In this document: positions 47,194 to 55,154 of the stretch, piece by piece | Numbering within the stretch: position 1 is the stretch's first letter | Layout: each line of letters starts with the position of its first letter | NCBI RefSeq assembly: GCF_003663945.1 | Contig: NZ_RCCH01000010.1 | Coordinates: forward strand, 29,026 to 93,025 | Source: Lacinutrix venerupis | GTDB lineage: Bacteria > Bacteroidota > Bacteroidia > Flavobacteriales > Flavobacteriaceae | Reading direction: 5' to 3' | DNA: 64,000 nt | Made by a program: the position numbers and the translations under genes | Notes under the pieces: generated by a model | Seen by the model: only the letters and a program-made list of their open reading frames with translations | What the model was told of the DNA's origin: nothing | The model's database searches: none

Positions 47194-47751
47194 ATGCGTA
47201 TAATTTCAGGAGAATTTAAAGGTAGAAGAATTACAGCACCAAAAAAGTTGCCTGTACGTCCTACAACAGATATGGCTAAAGAATCGTTGTTTAATATTTT
47301 AAATAACACGTATTATTTTGACGATATTTCTGTGTTAGATTTATTTGCCGGAACAGGTAATATAAGTTATGAATTTGCTTCGCGAGGCACAGAAAATATT
47401 ACATGTGTAGATGCCGATTACGGGTGTATTAAATTTATAAACGAAACTGCAGAAAGTTTCGATATGTCTATACAAACTATAAAAAGTGATGTTTTTAAAT
47501 TTTTAGAAAACAGCAATACAAAACACACCATAATTTTTGCCGATCCGCCTTACGATTTTCCTGTAGAAGAATTCTCAAAAATTCCAGAACTTGTTTTTAA
47601 AAATGAATTATTGGAAACCGAAGGTTTACTTATTGTAGAACACTCTAAACACACAAACATTTCGCACTTAGAGCATTACAGCCACTCTAAAAGTTATGGT
47701 GGCAACATGTTTAGCTTTTTTAAAAACGAAACAATAGACGAAGAAGAATAG
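47194..47751 (+). CDS. rsmD: 16S rRNA m2G966 methyltransferase
   Basis: 185 residues. Methylates N2 of G966 in 16S rRNA using SAM. Motifs: MRIISGEFKGRRITAPKKL then PVRPTTDMAKESLFNIL (family signature), VLDLFAGTGNISYEFASRG (SAM loop) and FADPPYDFP (catalytic N/DPPY). Length normal. Third gene of the row starting at 45654, followed by its own terminator. Confidence 0.93.
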   Translation: MRIISGEFKGRRITAPKKLPVRPTTDMAKESLFNILNNTYYFDDISVLDLFAGTGNISYEFASRGTENITCVDADYGCIKFINETAESFDMSIQTIKSDVFKFLENSNTKHTIIFADPPYDFPVEEFSKIPELVFKNELLETEGLLIVEHSKHTNISHLEHYSHSKSYGGNMFSFFKNETIDEEE

Positions 47752-47798
47752 GTTTTAAAAACCGTAATTATTTTCCTACGTAAAAATACTGGATTTCA

Positions 47799-47827
47799 AG
47801 CACTTATGTTTTTTAAGTGCTTTTTTT
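47799..47827 (+). terminator. Terminator after rsmD
   Basis: Stem AGCACTTA / TAAGTGCT with a 7-base loop followed by T8. Confidence 0.85.
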
Positions 47828-47996
47828 CATTATCTTGCTATTGCTATTATCAACTAAATTTGTAATCTATTTACACACCTCATTCTGCACCTTATTCTTT
47901 TCAGTTAAAATATTAATAGCATATTTAGTTGCAAAACTTTGCTATGGTTAAAAGTAAGTTATTAATCAATTTATATTAACCAAAACATGCCACATT

Positions 47997-48803
47997 ATGA
48001 AAACTTTAAAGCATCAAAAAAAAACTAGAAAGAAGTTAGTATTTAGTAAAAATTTTAAATCAAACTTAATGGCATTAATTGCCTTGCTGTTTGCTTTTAA
48101 TATTACACATTCGCAAGATGAAGTAACTATGTTTGTTTTACATACAGATAATGTAAAATTCGAAAAAATACCAGCCTATGAAAAAGTCGCTAAAGAATTA
48201 AAAGACAATTTTACGAAGTATAATCTTAAAGATAATAATTGGACGACTGTTAACACACAAGATGGTCGTTACGTATATGTTACGCCAATTAAAAATATGG
48301 CAGAATTAGATAAAAACATAATGAAAGGCCTAACCGATAAAATAGGAGAAGAAGCCGTTAATACTATGTTAGATTCTATGGACGATTGTTACGATACGCA
48401 TAACGATAAAATAATTCATTATATTAAAGATTTATCTTATGAGCCAGAAGGTTATACTACTGCTGGTAAAAATTACCGCGAGTATCATTTTATTTATTAC
48501 GCACCAAAAAACGCTAAAAAAATTAAGGAAGCTATAGCTAATGTTAAAGCCTTATATGTAAAAAAAGGGATAAAAAACGGTTATACTATTTTTCATAGTG
48601 GATTTGGAAGCGACAAAAGCTATTTTATGGTATCTGTTGCTGGTAAAGACAAGTTAGAAATCGCTCAAATCGATAAAATTGAAGAGAAGCAATTAGGAGA
48701 AGAACTAGATCCTGCAATGTTTAATGTTATTGCTTTAAGTACAAAATATGAAAAAGTTGAAGCCAGAGTAAGGCCAGATCTTAGTTACTATCCAAAAGAA
48801 TAA
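47997..48803 (+). CDS. Secreted protein of unknown function
   Basis: 268 residues. The N-terminus has an unusually long basic region (MKTLKHQKKTRKKLVFSKN) before a hydrophobic core (LMALIALLFAFNITHSQ), so the real start might be the ATG at 48069, giving a shorter, ordinary signal peptide. The mature region has two similar halves: EVTMFVLHTDNVKFEKIPAY with YVYVTPIKNMAELDK, and YHFIYYAPKNAKKIKEAIAN with YFMVSVAGKDKLEIA, suggesting a tandem ferredoxin-like (dimeric alpha-beta barrel) fold. No family name. Single gene with its own terminator. Confidence 0.7.
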   Translation: MKTLKHQKKTRKKLVFSKNFKSNLMALIALLFAFNITHSQDEVTMFVLHTDNVKFEKIPAYEKVAKELKDNFTKYNLKDNNWTTVNTQDGRYVYVTPIKNMAELDKNIMKGLTDKIGEEAVNTMLDSMDDCYDTHNDKIIHYIKDLSYEPEGYTTAGKNYREYHFIYYAPKNAKKIKEAIANVKALYVKKGIKNGYTIFHSGFGSDKSYFMVSVAGKDKLEIAQIDKIEEKQLGEELDPAMFNVIALSTKYEKVEARVRPDLSYYPKE

Positions 48804-48827
48804 TAACTAGATAATTAACAACATACA

Positions 48828-48864
48828 AAAACCCTTTACAAATTTGTAAAGGGTTTTGTTTTTT
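48828..48864. terminator. Perfect palindromic terminator between a secreted-protein gene and rnpB
   Basis: A 15-bp perfect inverted repeat AAAACCCTTTACAAA / TTTGTAAAGGGTTTT with T/A runs on both sides; it serves the plus-strand gene and the minus-strand rnpB. Confidence 0.85.
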
Positions 48865-49164
48865 TAAGTAAATCTATAAGCCGGATTCTGTACTCTTTCG
48901 AGCCCTTATCATTTATCTACATGAGTTGTTACCAACACACTTTAGCTGCCTACCCTCTAGCTCGCGCGTGCACGCTCAAGCGCTAGTTTACATGACATTG
49001 CACCACATAGAGTTTACCTGGTTTCACTACAGCATGACCTGTACATACTTTCTGTTGCACTTTTCCTAACCTCACGGCTGGTGGCTGTTAACCACTATAT
49101 TGCACTACGGTGTCCAGACTTTCCTCACAAACAATAATGCCTGTGCGATAAGGCAATTTACTTA
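48865..49164 (-). ncRNA. rnpB: RNase P RNA
   Basis: On the minus strand the conserved RNase P segments appear in order: GAGGAAAGTCTGGACA near the 5' side, AGGGTAGGCAGCT in the middle, and ACAGAATCCGGCTTAT close to the 3' end. The ends are set by a perfect 9-bp P1 helix, TAAGTAAAT / ATTTACTTA, giving a length of about 300 nucleotides, a bacterial type A-like size. The RNA is the catalytic part of the enzyme that removes 5' leaders from pre-tRNA. A TAnnTTTG box lies five bases upstream of the predicted 5' end and a terminator follows the 3' end. The core consensus normally reads AGUCCGGACA at the first segment; here it is AGTCTGGACA. Confidence 0.95.
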
Positions 49165-49168
49165 TTTG

Positions 49169-49176
49169 CAAAAATA
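49169..49176 (-). promoter_or_regulatory. -7 box (TATTTTTG) of rnpB
   Basis: CAAAAATA reads TATTTTTG on the minus strand, a TAnnTTTG match ending five bases before the predicted RNA 5' end. The -33 element is not clear. Confidence 0.6.
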
Positions 49177-49242
49177 GAATAAACTTATGTATGTTTTAAT
49201 ATGAATATAAAATTTGTTTTGGCAAGTTAGTTTATCGTTGTT

Positions 49243-49351
49243 GTATATGGTTTGTTGCGTGGTTTAGGCACCTAATTTAGCAAATACAAACCGAATAGAA
49301 AATCCGCGAGGATTTTCGTAAGTAAGCTAGAACTAGCAATAAATTATATAC
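49243..49351 (+). ncRNA. Highly folded ~109-base element, possible structured RNA or attC-like site
   Basis: The ends pair as a 16-bp helix, GTATATGGTTTGTTGC with GCAATAAATTATATAC, including three G-U pairs that only form as RNA on the plus strand. Inside are a perfect 8-bp hairpin GAAAATCC-GCGA-GGATTTTC (49298-49317) with a GNRA tetraloop, the stem GGTTT / AAACC (49261-49292) enclosing TTAG / CTAA, and a small GCTAG / CTAGC pair (49326-49337). No open frame covers it. I believe near-copies occur in other flavobacterial genomes, but I cannot confirm this here. See findings. Confidence 0.55.
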
Positions 49352-49353
49352 GG

Positions 49354-49364
49354 TGTTGTAGCCA
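49354..49364. repeat. Left copy of a short inverted repeat around the nucleotidase gene
   Basis: TGTTGTAGCCA, next to the gene's stop, matches the reverse complement of the copy at 50324-50334 in 10 of 11 positions. Confidence 0.65.
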
Positions 49365-49365
49365 G

Positions 49366-50307
49366 TTATTTTTTCTTTCTTTTTTGTTCAATTTTTGTCA
49401 ATTCAGATTTCGAATCATAAGGAACTTTTCCAGATGGAACGACCTTACTACTGGATTCTAAATGCGTGTCTTGGTCATCGAAAAATATATGAGCTCCAAA
49501 TGCTTTTAAAACTTTATCTTTTGAAAGTCCTCCCAGAAAATAGGCTTCATCAACATATACTCCCCATTTTCTTAATGTTTTAATTACTCTCATATGCGAT
49601 GGTGCATTTCTTGCTGTAACAATTGAAAGTCTTAAAGGCGATAATTCAATTCTTGTTGGTAAATGTTCTTGAATTTTCGATAACTTAATTAATAAATTCG
49701 CAAAAGGACCTTCTTTTAATTGTTCATCTTCGTGTTCTGATTCATACTTATGAAATGCATCCATTCCTTCTGTTTTGTATCGTAATTCAGATTCGTCAGA
49801 GAATAAAACTGCGTCAGCATCAAATGCTATTTTTACTCGATTATCTTTTGGGTCAAATTCAGTTGGTGGTGCGTATAAAGTTGCTGCAGCACAGGTTTTA
49901 GAATCTATAACGGTTTGAACATCTTTACTGTCTTTTGATAAAAATAAATCCACATCAAAAGCATCAATGTAAGGTGCTAAAGGTTCTCCTCCTGATAATG
50001 CAACTCTTGTTATGTCTAAATTTTGACTTTTTATTGAATTAAGCATCCTAACTCCAGTTTCAGGACTATTTCTTGACATTACTACAACTTCTACTATACG
50101 TTTGTTAGCTTGATTGTTCAGTTCAAGAAGACTTTTTACTAAATAAAATGCAGTTCCGTGCCCTAAAGGTTCGTTTTCATTTTCTTGTTGAAATTTTCGA
50201 AAACCTTCAATTCCTTCCGAATCAAAAATTTCATTTTCTTTCTCCAAGTCAAATAATGCTCTTGAAGAAACTCCTATTACTAATATGTCTGAAAAGTCTA
50301 CTGGCAT
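49366..50307 (-). CDS. Cytosolic 5'-nucleotidase family protein
   Basis: 313 residues of the 5'-nucleotidase family PF06189 (cytosolic IMP/AMP nucleotidase-like). Characteristic parts are VIGVSSRALFDLEKENEIF at the start, the catalytic KIAFDADAVLFSDESE near 180 (D-x-D of the HAD-like fold), LSIVTARNAPSHMRVIKTL, and WGVYVDEAYFLGGLSK followed by FFDDQDTH. It dephosphorylates nucleoside monophosphates. The C-terminus is a basic tail (KIEQKRKKK). It sits between rnpB and dnaX, bracketed by inverted repeats and next to the folded element, so it looks acquired as a cassette. Confidence 0.85.
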   Translation of the reverse strand: MPVDFSDILVIGVSSRALFDLEKENEIFDSEGIEGFRKFQQENENEPLGHGTAFYLVKSLLELNNQANKRIVEVVVMSRNSPETGVRMLNSIKSQNLDITRVALSGGEPLAPYIDAFDVDLFLSKDSKDVQTVIDSKTCAAATLYAPPTEFDPKDNRVKIAFDADAVLFSDESELRYKTEGMDAFHKYESEHEDEQLKEGPFANLLIKLSKIQEHLPTRIELSPLRLSIVTARNAPSHMRVIKTLRKWGVYVDEAYFLGGLSKDKVLKAFGAHIFFDDQDTHLESSSKVVPSGKVPYDSKSELTKIEQKRKKK

Positions 50308-50323
50308 TTCGTTTGGTTTTAAT

Positions 50324-50334
50324 TGGCTACAACG
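50324..50334. repeat. Right copy of the inverted repeat
   Basis: TGGCTACAACG, 17 bases upstream of the nucleotidase start; pairs with 49354-49364. The following 80 bases are rich in further palindromes: GTTAAC, CTGATAT / ATATCAG (50341-50373) and TTGAC / GTCAA (50400-50412). Confidence 0.65.
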
Positions 50335-50501
50335 TGTTAACTGATATGAAATCGTTTTAATGTTTTATATCAGACGATAAACGAAGTTAGCAGAAAAATT
50401 TGACAATGTCAAGTTATTATAAAATTGAAAAAACAACTTCTTTTTGTTAATAACTCCTATTAAATTATACTTTCAAAATTCTAAATTCTAAATTGAATTT
50501 T

Positions 50502-50509
50502 TAACTTTG
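50502..50509 (+). promoter_or_regulatory. -7 box (TAACTTTG) of dnaX
   Basis: Perfect TAnnTTTG match 26 bases before the TTG start. The -33 element is uncertain. Confidence 0.5.
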
Positions 50510-50534
50510 TTATTCTAAATAAAAGCATTAAAAT

Positions 50535-52262
50535 TTGGAACACTTTGTAGTATCGGCCAGAAAGTATAGACCACAAACGTTTAAGGACGTTGTTGGGCAA
50601 TCTGCTATTACAAATACTTTACTTAATGCTATTGAAAACAACCATTTAGCACAAGCTTTATTATTTACAGGTCCGCGTGGTGTTGGTAAAACCAGCTGCG
50701 CACGTATACTCGCTAAAATGATAAATAGCGATGGTACAGAAACCGGAGACGAGGATTATGCTTTTAATATTTTTGAGTTGGATGCTGCATCTAACAACTC
50801 GGTAGACGATATTAGAAGTCTTACAGACCAAGTACGCATACCTCCTCAAGTTGGAAAATATAAAGTATATATTATAGATGAGGTACACATGCTTTCTCAA
50901 GCCGCTTTTAATGCGTTTTTAAAAACACTAGAAGAGCCACCTAAGCATTGTATATTTATTCTTGCAACTACCGAAAAACATAAAATTATACCTACCATTT
51001 TATCGCGTTGTCAAATTTTCGACTTTAAACGTATTACGGTAAAAGATGCTAAGGAGTATTTAAAATATATTGCTAAAGAACAAGGTATAAATGCTGAAGA
51101 TGATGCGCTGCATATAATTGCACAAAAAGCAGATGGCGCCATGCGTGATGCTTTATCTATTTTCGATCGTGTAGTTAGTTTTTCTGGTAAAGATTTAACA
51201 AGACAAGCAGTTACCGAGAATTTAAACGTTTTGGATTACGAAACGTATTTTACAAGTACCGATTTTATTTTAGACAATAAAATTCCAGAATTATTACTTC
51301 AGTTTAACGACACGCTTTCCAAAGGTTTCGATGGCCACCATTACATTGCTGGTTTAGCATCGCACTTTAGAGATTTACTGGTTTGCCAAAATCCTGCTAC
51401 AATCGAGCTTTTAGAAGTTGGAGACCAAACTAAAGAGAAATATATAGAGCAAGCTAAAAAAGCACCACAATCCTTTTTACTAAAAGGCATTGAGTTAGCT
51501 AACGAAACGGATTTAAAATATAAATCCAGTAAAAATCAACGACTACTCGTTGAACTTTGCCTTATGCAGCTTGCCTCTATCACTTTTGATGGAGAAAAAA
51601 AAAATAGCAGTCGGTTCATAATTCCGCCATCTTATTTTAAACGCCTTGGCATAAAACCAATTCCAGTAAATAAGCCTATTCCAAAAACAACAGACTCTAA
51701 AGAAGTTATAGAAAACAAACAACAATCTATTGCTAAACCAACACCTAAAGTTGAAGTAGCAGCAGAAAATGTTAAACCAAAAATTGTTTTAAATAGAGAA
51801 ACAAAACGTACTTCTGGTTTATCTTTAAAAAGTATTCGTGCAAAAAAAGAGCACGAAATAAAACAAATGGAGGTTGTTGTTGACGAAGAAAACCTACCAA
51901 GAGAAGCCTTTTCTCAAGACGAATTAACTAAAGTTTGGAATACCTTTGTTACTAAAATTGAAGCTGAAGGTAAAATGAATTTAGCCGCAATATTATCTAT
52001 AGACAAACCAACTTTAAAAGGCACAACCATACATTTAACGTTCCCAAATGCTACTAATAAAGTTGAAGTAGAAAGACAATCTTTCGATTTATTACAATTT
52101 CTTAGAAAAACATTAAAAAACTACGATATAAGTTTAGATATTGACGTTAATGAAGAAATGCAAAAGAAATTTGCATATACTCCAGACGAGAAATATGAAA
52201 AACTAAAAGAGAAAAATCCTAATATTGAATTATTAAGAAAAACTTTTGATCTCGATCTTTAA
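50535..52262 (+). CDS. dnaX: DNA polymerase III subunit gamma/tau
   Basis: 575 residues. Clamp-loader ATPase of the replisome. Start is TTG (EHFVVSARKYRPQTFKDVVGQ follows, the usual family beginning). Walker A GPRGVGKTS (~45-54), Walker B YKVYIIDEVHMLS, sensor 1 FILATTEKHKIIPTILSRC and sensor 2 AKDALSIFDRV-like (here MRDALSIFDRV) are intact. The Cys-rich zinc module that normally separates Walker A from ELDAASNNSVDDIR is missing: only SDGTETGDEDYAFNIF is there. The C-terminal third is the tau-specific region, with a charged, low-complexity linker (~375-450). Whether a frameshift makes a gamma form cannot be told. Confidence 0.95.
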   Translation: MEHFVVSARKYRPQTFKDVVGQSAITNTLLNAIENNHLAQALLFTGPRGVGKTSCARILAKMINSDGTETGDEDYAFNIFELDAASNNSVDDIRSLTDQVRIPPQVGKYKVYIIDEVHMLSQAAFNAFLKTLEEPPKHCIFILATTEKHKIIPTILSRCQIFDFKRITVKDAKEYLKYIAKEQGINAEDDALHIIAQKADGAMRDALSIFDRVVSFSGKDLTRQAVTENLNVLDYETYFTSTDFILDNKIPELLLQFNDTLSKGFDGHHYIAGLASHFRDLLVCQNPATIELLEVGDQTKEKYIEQAKKAPQSFLLKGIELANETDLKYKSSKNQRLLVELCLMQLASITFDGEKKNSSRFIIPPSYFKRLGIKPIPVNKPIPKTTDSKEVIENKQQSIAKPTPKVEVAAENVKPKIVLNRETKRTSGLSLKSIRAKKEHEIKQMEVVVDEENLPREAFSQDELTKVWNTFVTKIEAEGKMNLAAILSIDKPTLKGTTIHLTFPNATNKVEVERQSFDLLQFLRKTLKNYDISLDIDVNEEMQKKFAYTPDEKYEKLKEKNPNIELLRKTFDLDL

Positions 52263-52345
52263 ACAGACCAAAAACAGCAGTGTTTTAAACAATAAAACAC
52301 CTTAACTATAACTAATTATTTTTTTGAAAAACATTAAAATTTAAA

Positions 52346-52936
52346 ATGAAAAATGTCTTGTTTCTTTTAGCTATTGTTTTTCTTGTCTTTGTGGGATGCG
52401 ATGGCAAGGATCGTGTTCATTTAACTAACTCCGAAATTTTAAAAGAACACAAGTTACTGGACTCTTTTTCTGAAAAAGTTAAGTACATTCCTGAACAATA
52501 TTCTGAAGTTGTAACAGACTCACTTTATGATAATGGTTTTAGAGTAAAAATTAAAATGTATACAGATTTAGATAGAGATGTATTATTTACAAAAACTGAA
52601 GAATCTATTACTTACAAGGAACATTACAGAAATTTTAAGTTTGATATATTAATAGTGAAAAACAATTCTATTATATATCAAAAATCTTTTGATAAAGATA
52701 TAATAAATAAAGAATTGGCAGTTTTTTCGAATAATATACCTGAAAGTTCTCTATATTTTAATTTTGGAAAATTAGCAGTATTAAAATATATTGAGGTTGA
52801 TTATGAACCTTCGTTAAAAAATATGATAATTATAAATTTCATGTATGCTATACCAAATACAGATAGATATTCCACACATTCATTAATAGTTAATGATAAA
52901 GGAAACGGAACTATTATTCACAAAAATGTAAATTAA
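52346..52936 (+). CDS. Lipoprotein of unknown function (DUF4738-like)
   Basis: 196 residues with a lipobox FVGC at Cys19. The mature part has alternating charged helices and beta strands (NGFRVKIKMYTDLDRDVLFTK, RNFKFDILIVKNNSIIYQKSF, KNMIIINFMYAIPNTDRYSTH), a fold compatible with DUF4738, but the match is loose. Role unknown. Its stop is directly followed by the start of miaE (no gap), and both probably share a transcript that begins after dnaX. Confidence 0.6.
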   Translation: MKNVLFLLAIVFLVFVGCDGKDRVHLTNSEILKEHKLLDSFSEKVKYIPEQYSEVVTDSLYDNGFRVKIKMYTDLDRDVLFTKTEESITYKEHYRNFKFDILIVKNNSIIYQKSFDKDIINKELAVFSNNIPESSLYFNFGKLAVLKYIEVDYEPSLKNMIIINFMYAIPNTDRYSTHSLIVNDKGNGTIIHKNVN

Positions 52937-53518
52937 ATGCTAGGATTAAAACTACCAACCGATCCGCGTTGGGTAAACATAGTAGAAAAAAATATTGAAG
53001 ATATTTTAACAGACCATGCTTTTTGCGAACAGAAAGCAACAAGTACTGCAATTTCTTTAATTGTAAGCTTTCCTGAGTACACAGACTTAGTACAAGAAAT
53101 GGTGGCTTTAGTAAAAGAAGAGATTAGCCATTTTAAAATGGTACACGATTTAATTTTAAAAAATGGTTGGGTTTTAGGTAGAGACAGAAAAGATGAATAT
53201 GTTGCAAAACTATTACAATTCTTTCCTAAAGGTGGTAGCCGTACTACCCAATTAGTACATAGATTACTTTATGCAGCTTTAATTGAAGCACGAAGCTGCG
53301 AACGCTTTAGACTATTAAGCGAAGAATTAGAAGATAAAGAATTAGCTGAATTTTACAGAAAACTTATGGTAAGCGAAGCCAACCATTACACTATGTTTTT
53401 AGGATTTGCAAGACAGTATGGAGATAGAAAAGAAGTAGATAAAAAGTGGCAAGAACTTTTAGATTTTGAAGCAGAAATTATGAAGGACTTGAGCAAAAGT
53501 GAAACCATTCATGGATAG
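52937..53518 (+). CDS. miaE: tRNA 2-methylthio-N6-isopentenyladenosine-37 hydroxylase
   Basis: 193 residues. Non-haem diiron monooxygenase that hydroxylates the isopentenyl group of ms2i6A37 in tRNA. The ferritin-like four-helix bundle carries iron ligands: E in HAFCEQKATSTAIS, E..H in KEEISHFKMVHDLI, E in IEARSCERFRLLSEE, and E..H in VSEANHYTMF. Length usual. The product changes wobble-neighbour modification of UNN-decoding tRNAs. Located after the lipoprotein gene with no spacing and followed by a terminator. Confidence 0.93.
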   Translation: MLGLKLPTDPRWVNIVEKNIEDILTDHAFCEQKATSTAISLIVSFPEYTDLVQEMVALVKEEISHFKMVHDLILKNGWVLGRDRKDEYVAKLLQFFPKGGSRTTQLVHRLLYAALIEARSCERFRLLSEELEDKELAEFYRKLMVSEANHYTMFLGFARQYGDRKEVDKKWQELLDFEAEIMKDLSKSETIHG

Positions 53519-53556
53519 CATTTATGGATAGACACACTTAAGTTTATAACTAAAAA

Positions 53557-53587
53557 AAAATCCAACATTAAACATGTTGGATTTTTT
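53557..53587. terminator. Terminator after miaE
   Basis: Stem AAAATCCAACAT / ATGTTGGATTTT with a short loop and A/T runs on both sides; also serves the convergent outer-membrane barrel gene. Confidence 0.9.
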
Positions 53588-53611
53588 AGTTATATAATTG
53601 TATTGGTTTGG

Positions 53612-54142
53612 TTAAAACTTAACACCAAATCCTATTTGCATGTTTGTATTTTTTGCTTCAAGATTTGTTTCGTCATCAAAGATATTAGTTAAACCATAAG
53701 AATATCTAAAGTCTATAAAAAATTCATCTGAAATCATGTATTCTATTCCTGCTAGACCAGAAAATGCTAAGTTTTGTAAACCATCTTCATATTCATGACC
53801 TTTTAAACTTGCTTGTGGTCCTAAACCTATAGCTAAGCTTTGCCCTAATTTATATTTAAAGAATATTGGCATTTGAATGTAGTCTATTCTAATAGCTTCT
53901 TCTTTTGCTCCTTCTGCAGAAAATTGAATTTCTGGCGCAATAGATAAACTACTTCCTAAGCTGTATTCTGCAAAAAATCCAATTGCAAAACCATTTCTAT
54001 GCATGTTTTCAAAATCTCCAGTTGTTGGTTCAAAATCTAAATTTGAAATATTATAACCTGCACGAACACCATATAAAGCGTTTTGAGAGAAGCCATAAAT
54101 TGAAAACATTGCAAATGCAGCGATAAGTATAATTTTTTTCAT
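53612..54142 (-). CDS. Outer-membrane beta-barrel protein (porin family)
   Basis: 176 residues with signal peptide (MKKIILIAAFAMFSIYGFSQ). The mature part consists of amphipathic strands typical of a small OmpW/OMP_b-brl barrel: LYGVRAGYNISNLDF at the start, SIAPEIQFSAEGAK, IFFKYKLGQSLAIGLGPQASL, FIDFRYSYGLTNIF, and the end MQIGFGVKF with terminal aromatic Phe needed for BAM insertion. Eight strands would fit this length. Function: unknown, perhaps stability or small-molecule passage. Single gene. Confidence 0.8.
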   Translation of the reverse strand: MKKIILIAAFAMFSIYGFSQNALYGVRAGYNISNLDFEPTTGDFENMHRNGFAIGFFAEYSLGSSLSIAPEIQFSAEGAKEEAIRIDYIQMPIFFKYKLGQSLAIGLGPQASLKGHEYEDGLQNLAFSGLAGIEYMISDEFFIDFRYSYGLTNIFDDETNLEAKNTNMQIGFGVKF

Positions 54143-54242
54143 AAAAGTTGGATTTATAATTTTAAAGTTTTGGTTTATTTTTAAAGTTGCACTAATATAA
54201 TTTATTTTTAATATAATTTAAGCAATTAAAAGATAAAGTGTA

Positions 54243-55154
54243 TCATTTTAACTTTGTATGGCTTAAAATAATTTCTTTATACATACTTTTTATGATTCCG
54301 TCTGCCAATCCTATTTTTGGAACATAAATATCTTTTGCTCCACTCCATTTCATTGCAGACAAATAAATTCTTGTAGCAGGAATAATAACATCGGCTCTAT
54401 CTTGGTTCATATTTAATTCTGTAATTCTTTCTTCGTAAGAGTAGCTTTGTAATTTTTGATAATATGAGGTTAAATAAAAGTATGTTAGCGGTTTACCTAA
54501 AGCTTTACCAGAGGTTTTAAAAATATTATTTATATTTCCTCCAGAGCCAATAACATCTATTTTCTCATATTCTTTAGTTTCTGTTCTTACCCATTGTTCT
54601 AACTCTTGCCAAGTTTCTTTTTTAACGATATCGTTTAATAAACGTACAGTACCTACTTTAAAGGATTTTGATACTGTTTTTTCTCCGTTATGGATAACAC
54701 TAAATTCTGTACTTCCTCCTCCTACATCTACATATAAATATGTTTTATTTTTATCTATAAACGTACTTAAATCTGTAGCTGCTATAATTGTAGCTTCTTC
54801 TTCTCCTCCTATAATATCTATAGTTATTCCAGTATTTTCTAATATTTGCGCTGCTAATTTTTCACCATTTTTAGCCTCTCGCATTGCAGAGGTTGCACAT
54901 GCTTTATATTTATCTACACGATGTGTTTTCATTAACAGCTTAAACGCCTGCATGGTATCTAACATTCTATTAGTATTTTCTTTCGAAATTTTACCATTTA
55001 TAAACACATCGGCTCCTAAACGAATAGGCACTCTTACTAAAGATGTTTTTTTAAATCGTGGTGGCTTATTTTTTTCTTCTACAATACTAGAAATAAGTAG
55101 TCTTACAGCGTTCGAACCTATATCTATTGCAGCATATTTAAATATTTTTAGCAT
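54243..55154 (-). CDS. ppx: Ppx/GppA phosphatase (exopolyphosphatase)
   Basis: 303 residues. ASKHA-type phosphatase that degrades polyphosphate or pppGpp. The first phosphate loop is AAIDIGSNAVRLLIS at the very start, with a second glycine loop YLYVDVGGGSTEFSV near 130, and the adenosine-type motif DVIGSGGNINNIF near 205. Only the Ppx/GppA catalytic domain is present, with no C-terminal HD extension as in E. coli Ppx. The start codon overlaps the ppk1 stop by one base (TAATG), so it is coupled to ppk1 and the polyphosphate maker and breaker are under one control. Confidence 0.9.
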   Translation of the reverse strand: MLKIFKYAAIDIGSNAVRLLISSIVEEKNKPPRFKKTSLVRVPIRLGADVFINGKISKENTNRMLDTMQAFKLLMKTHRVDKYKACATSAMREAKNGEKLAAQILENTGITIDIIGGEEEATIIAATDLSTFIDKNKTYLYVDVGGGSTEFSVIHNGEKTVSKSFKVGTVRLLNDIVKKETWQELEQWVRTETKEYEKIDVIGSGGNINNIFKTSGKALGKPLTYFYLTSYYQKLQSYSYEERITELNMNQDRADVIIPATRIYLSAMKWSGAKDIYVPKIGLADGIIKSMYKEIILSHTKLK

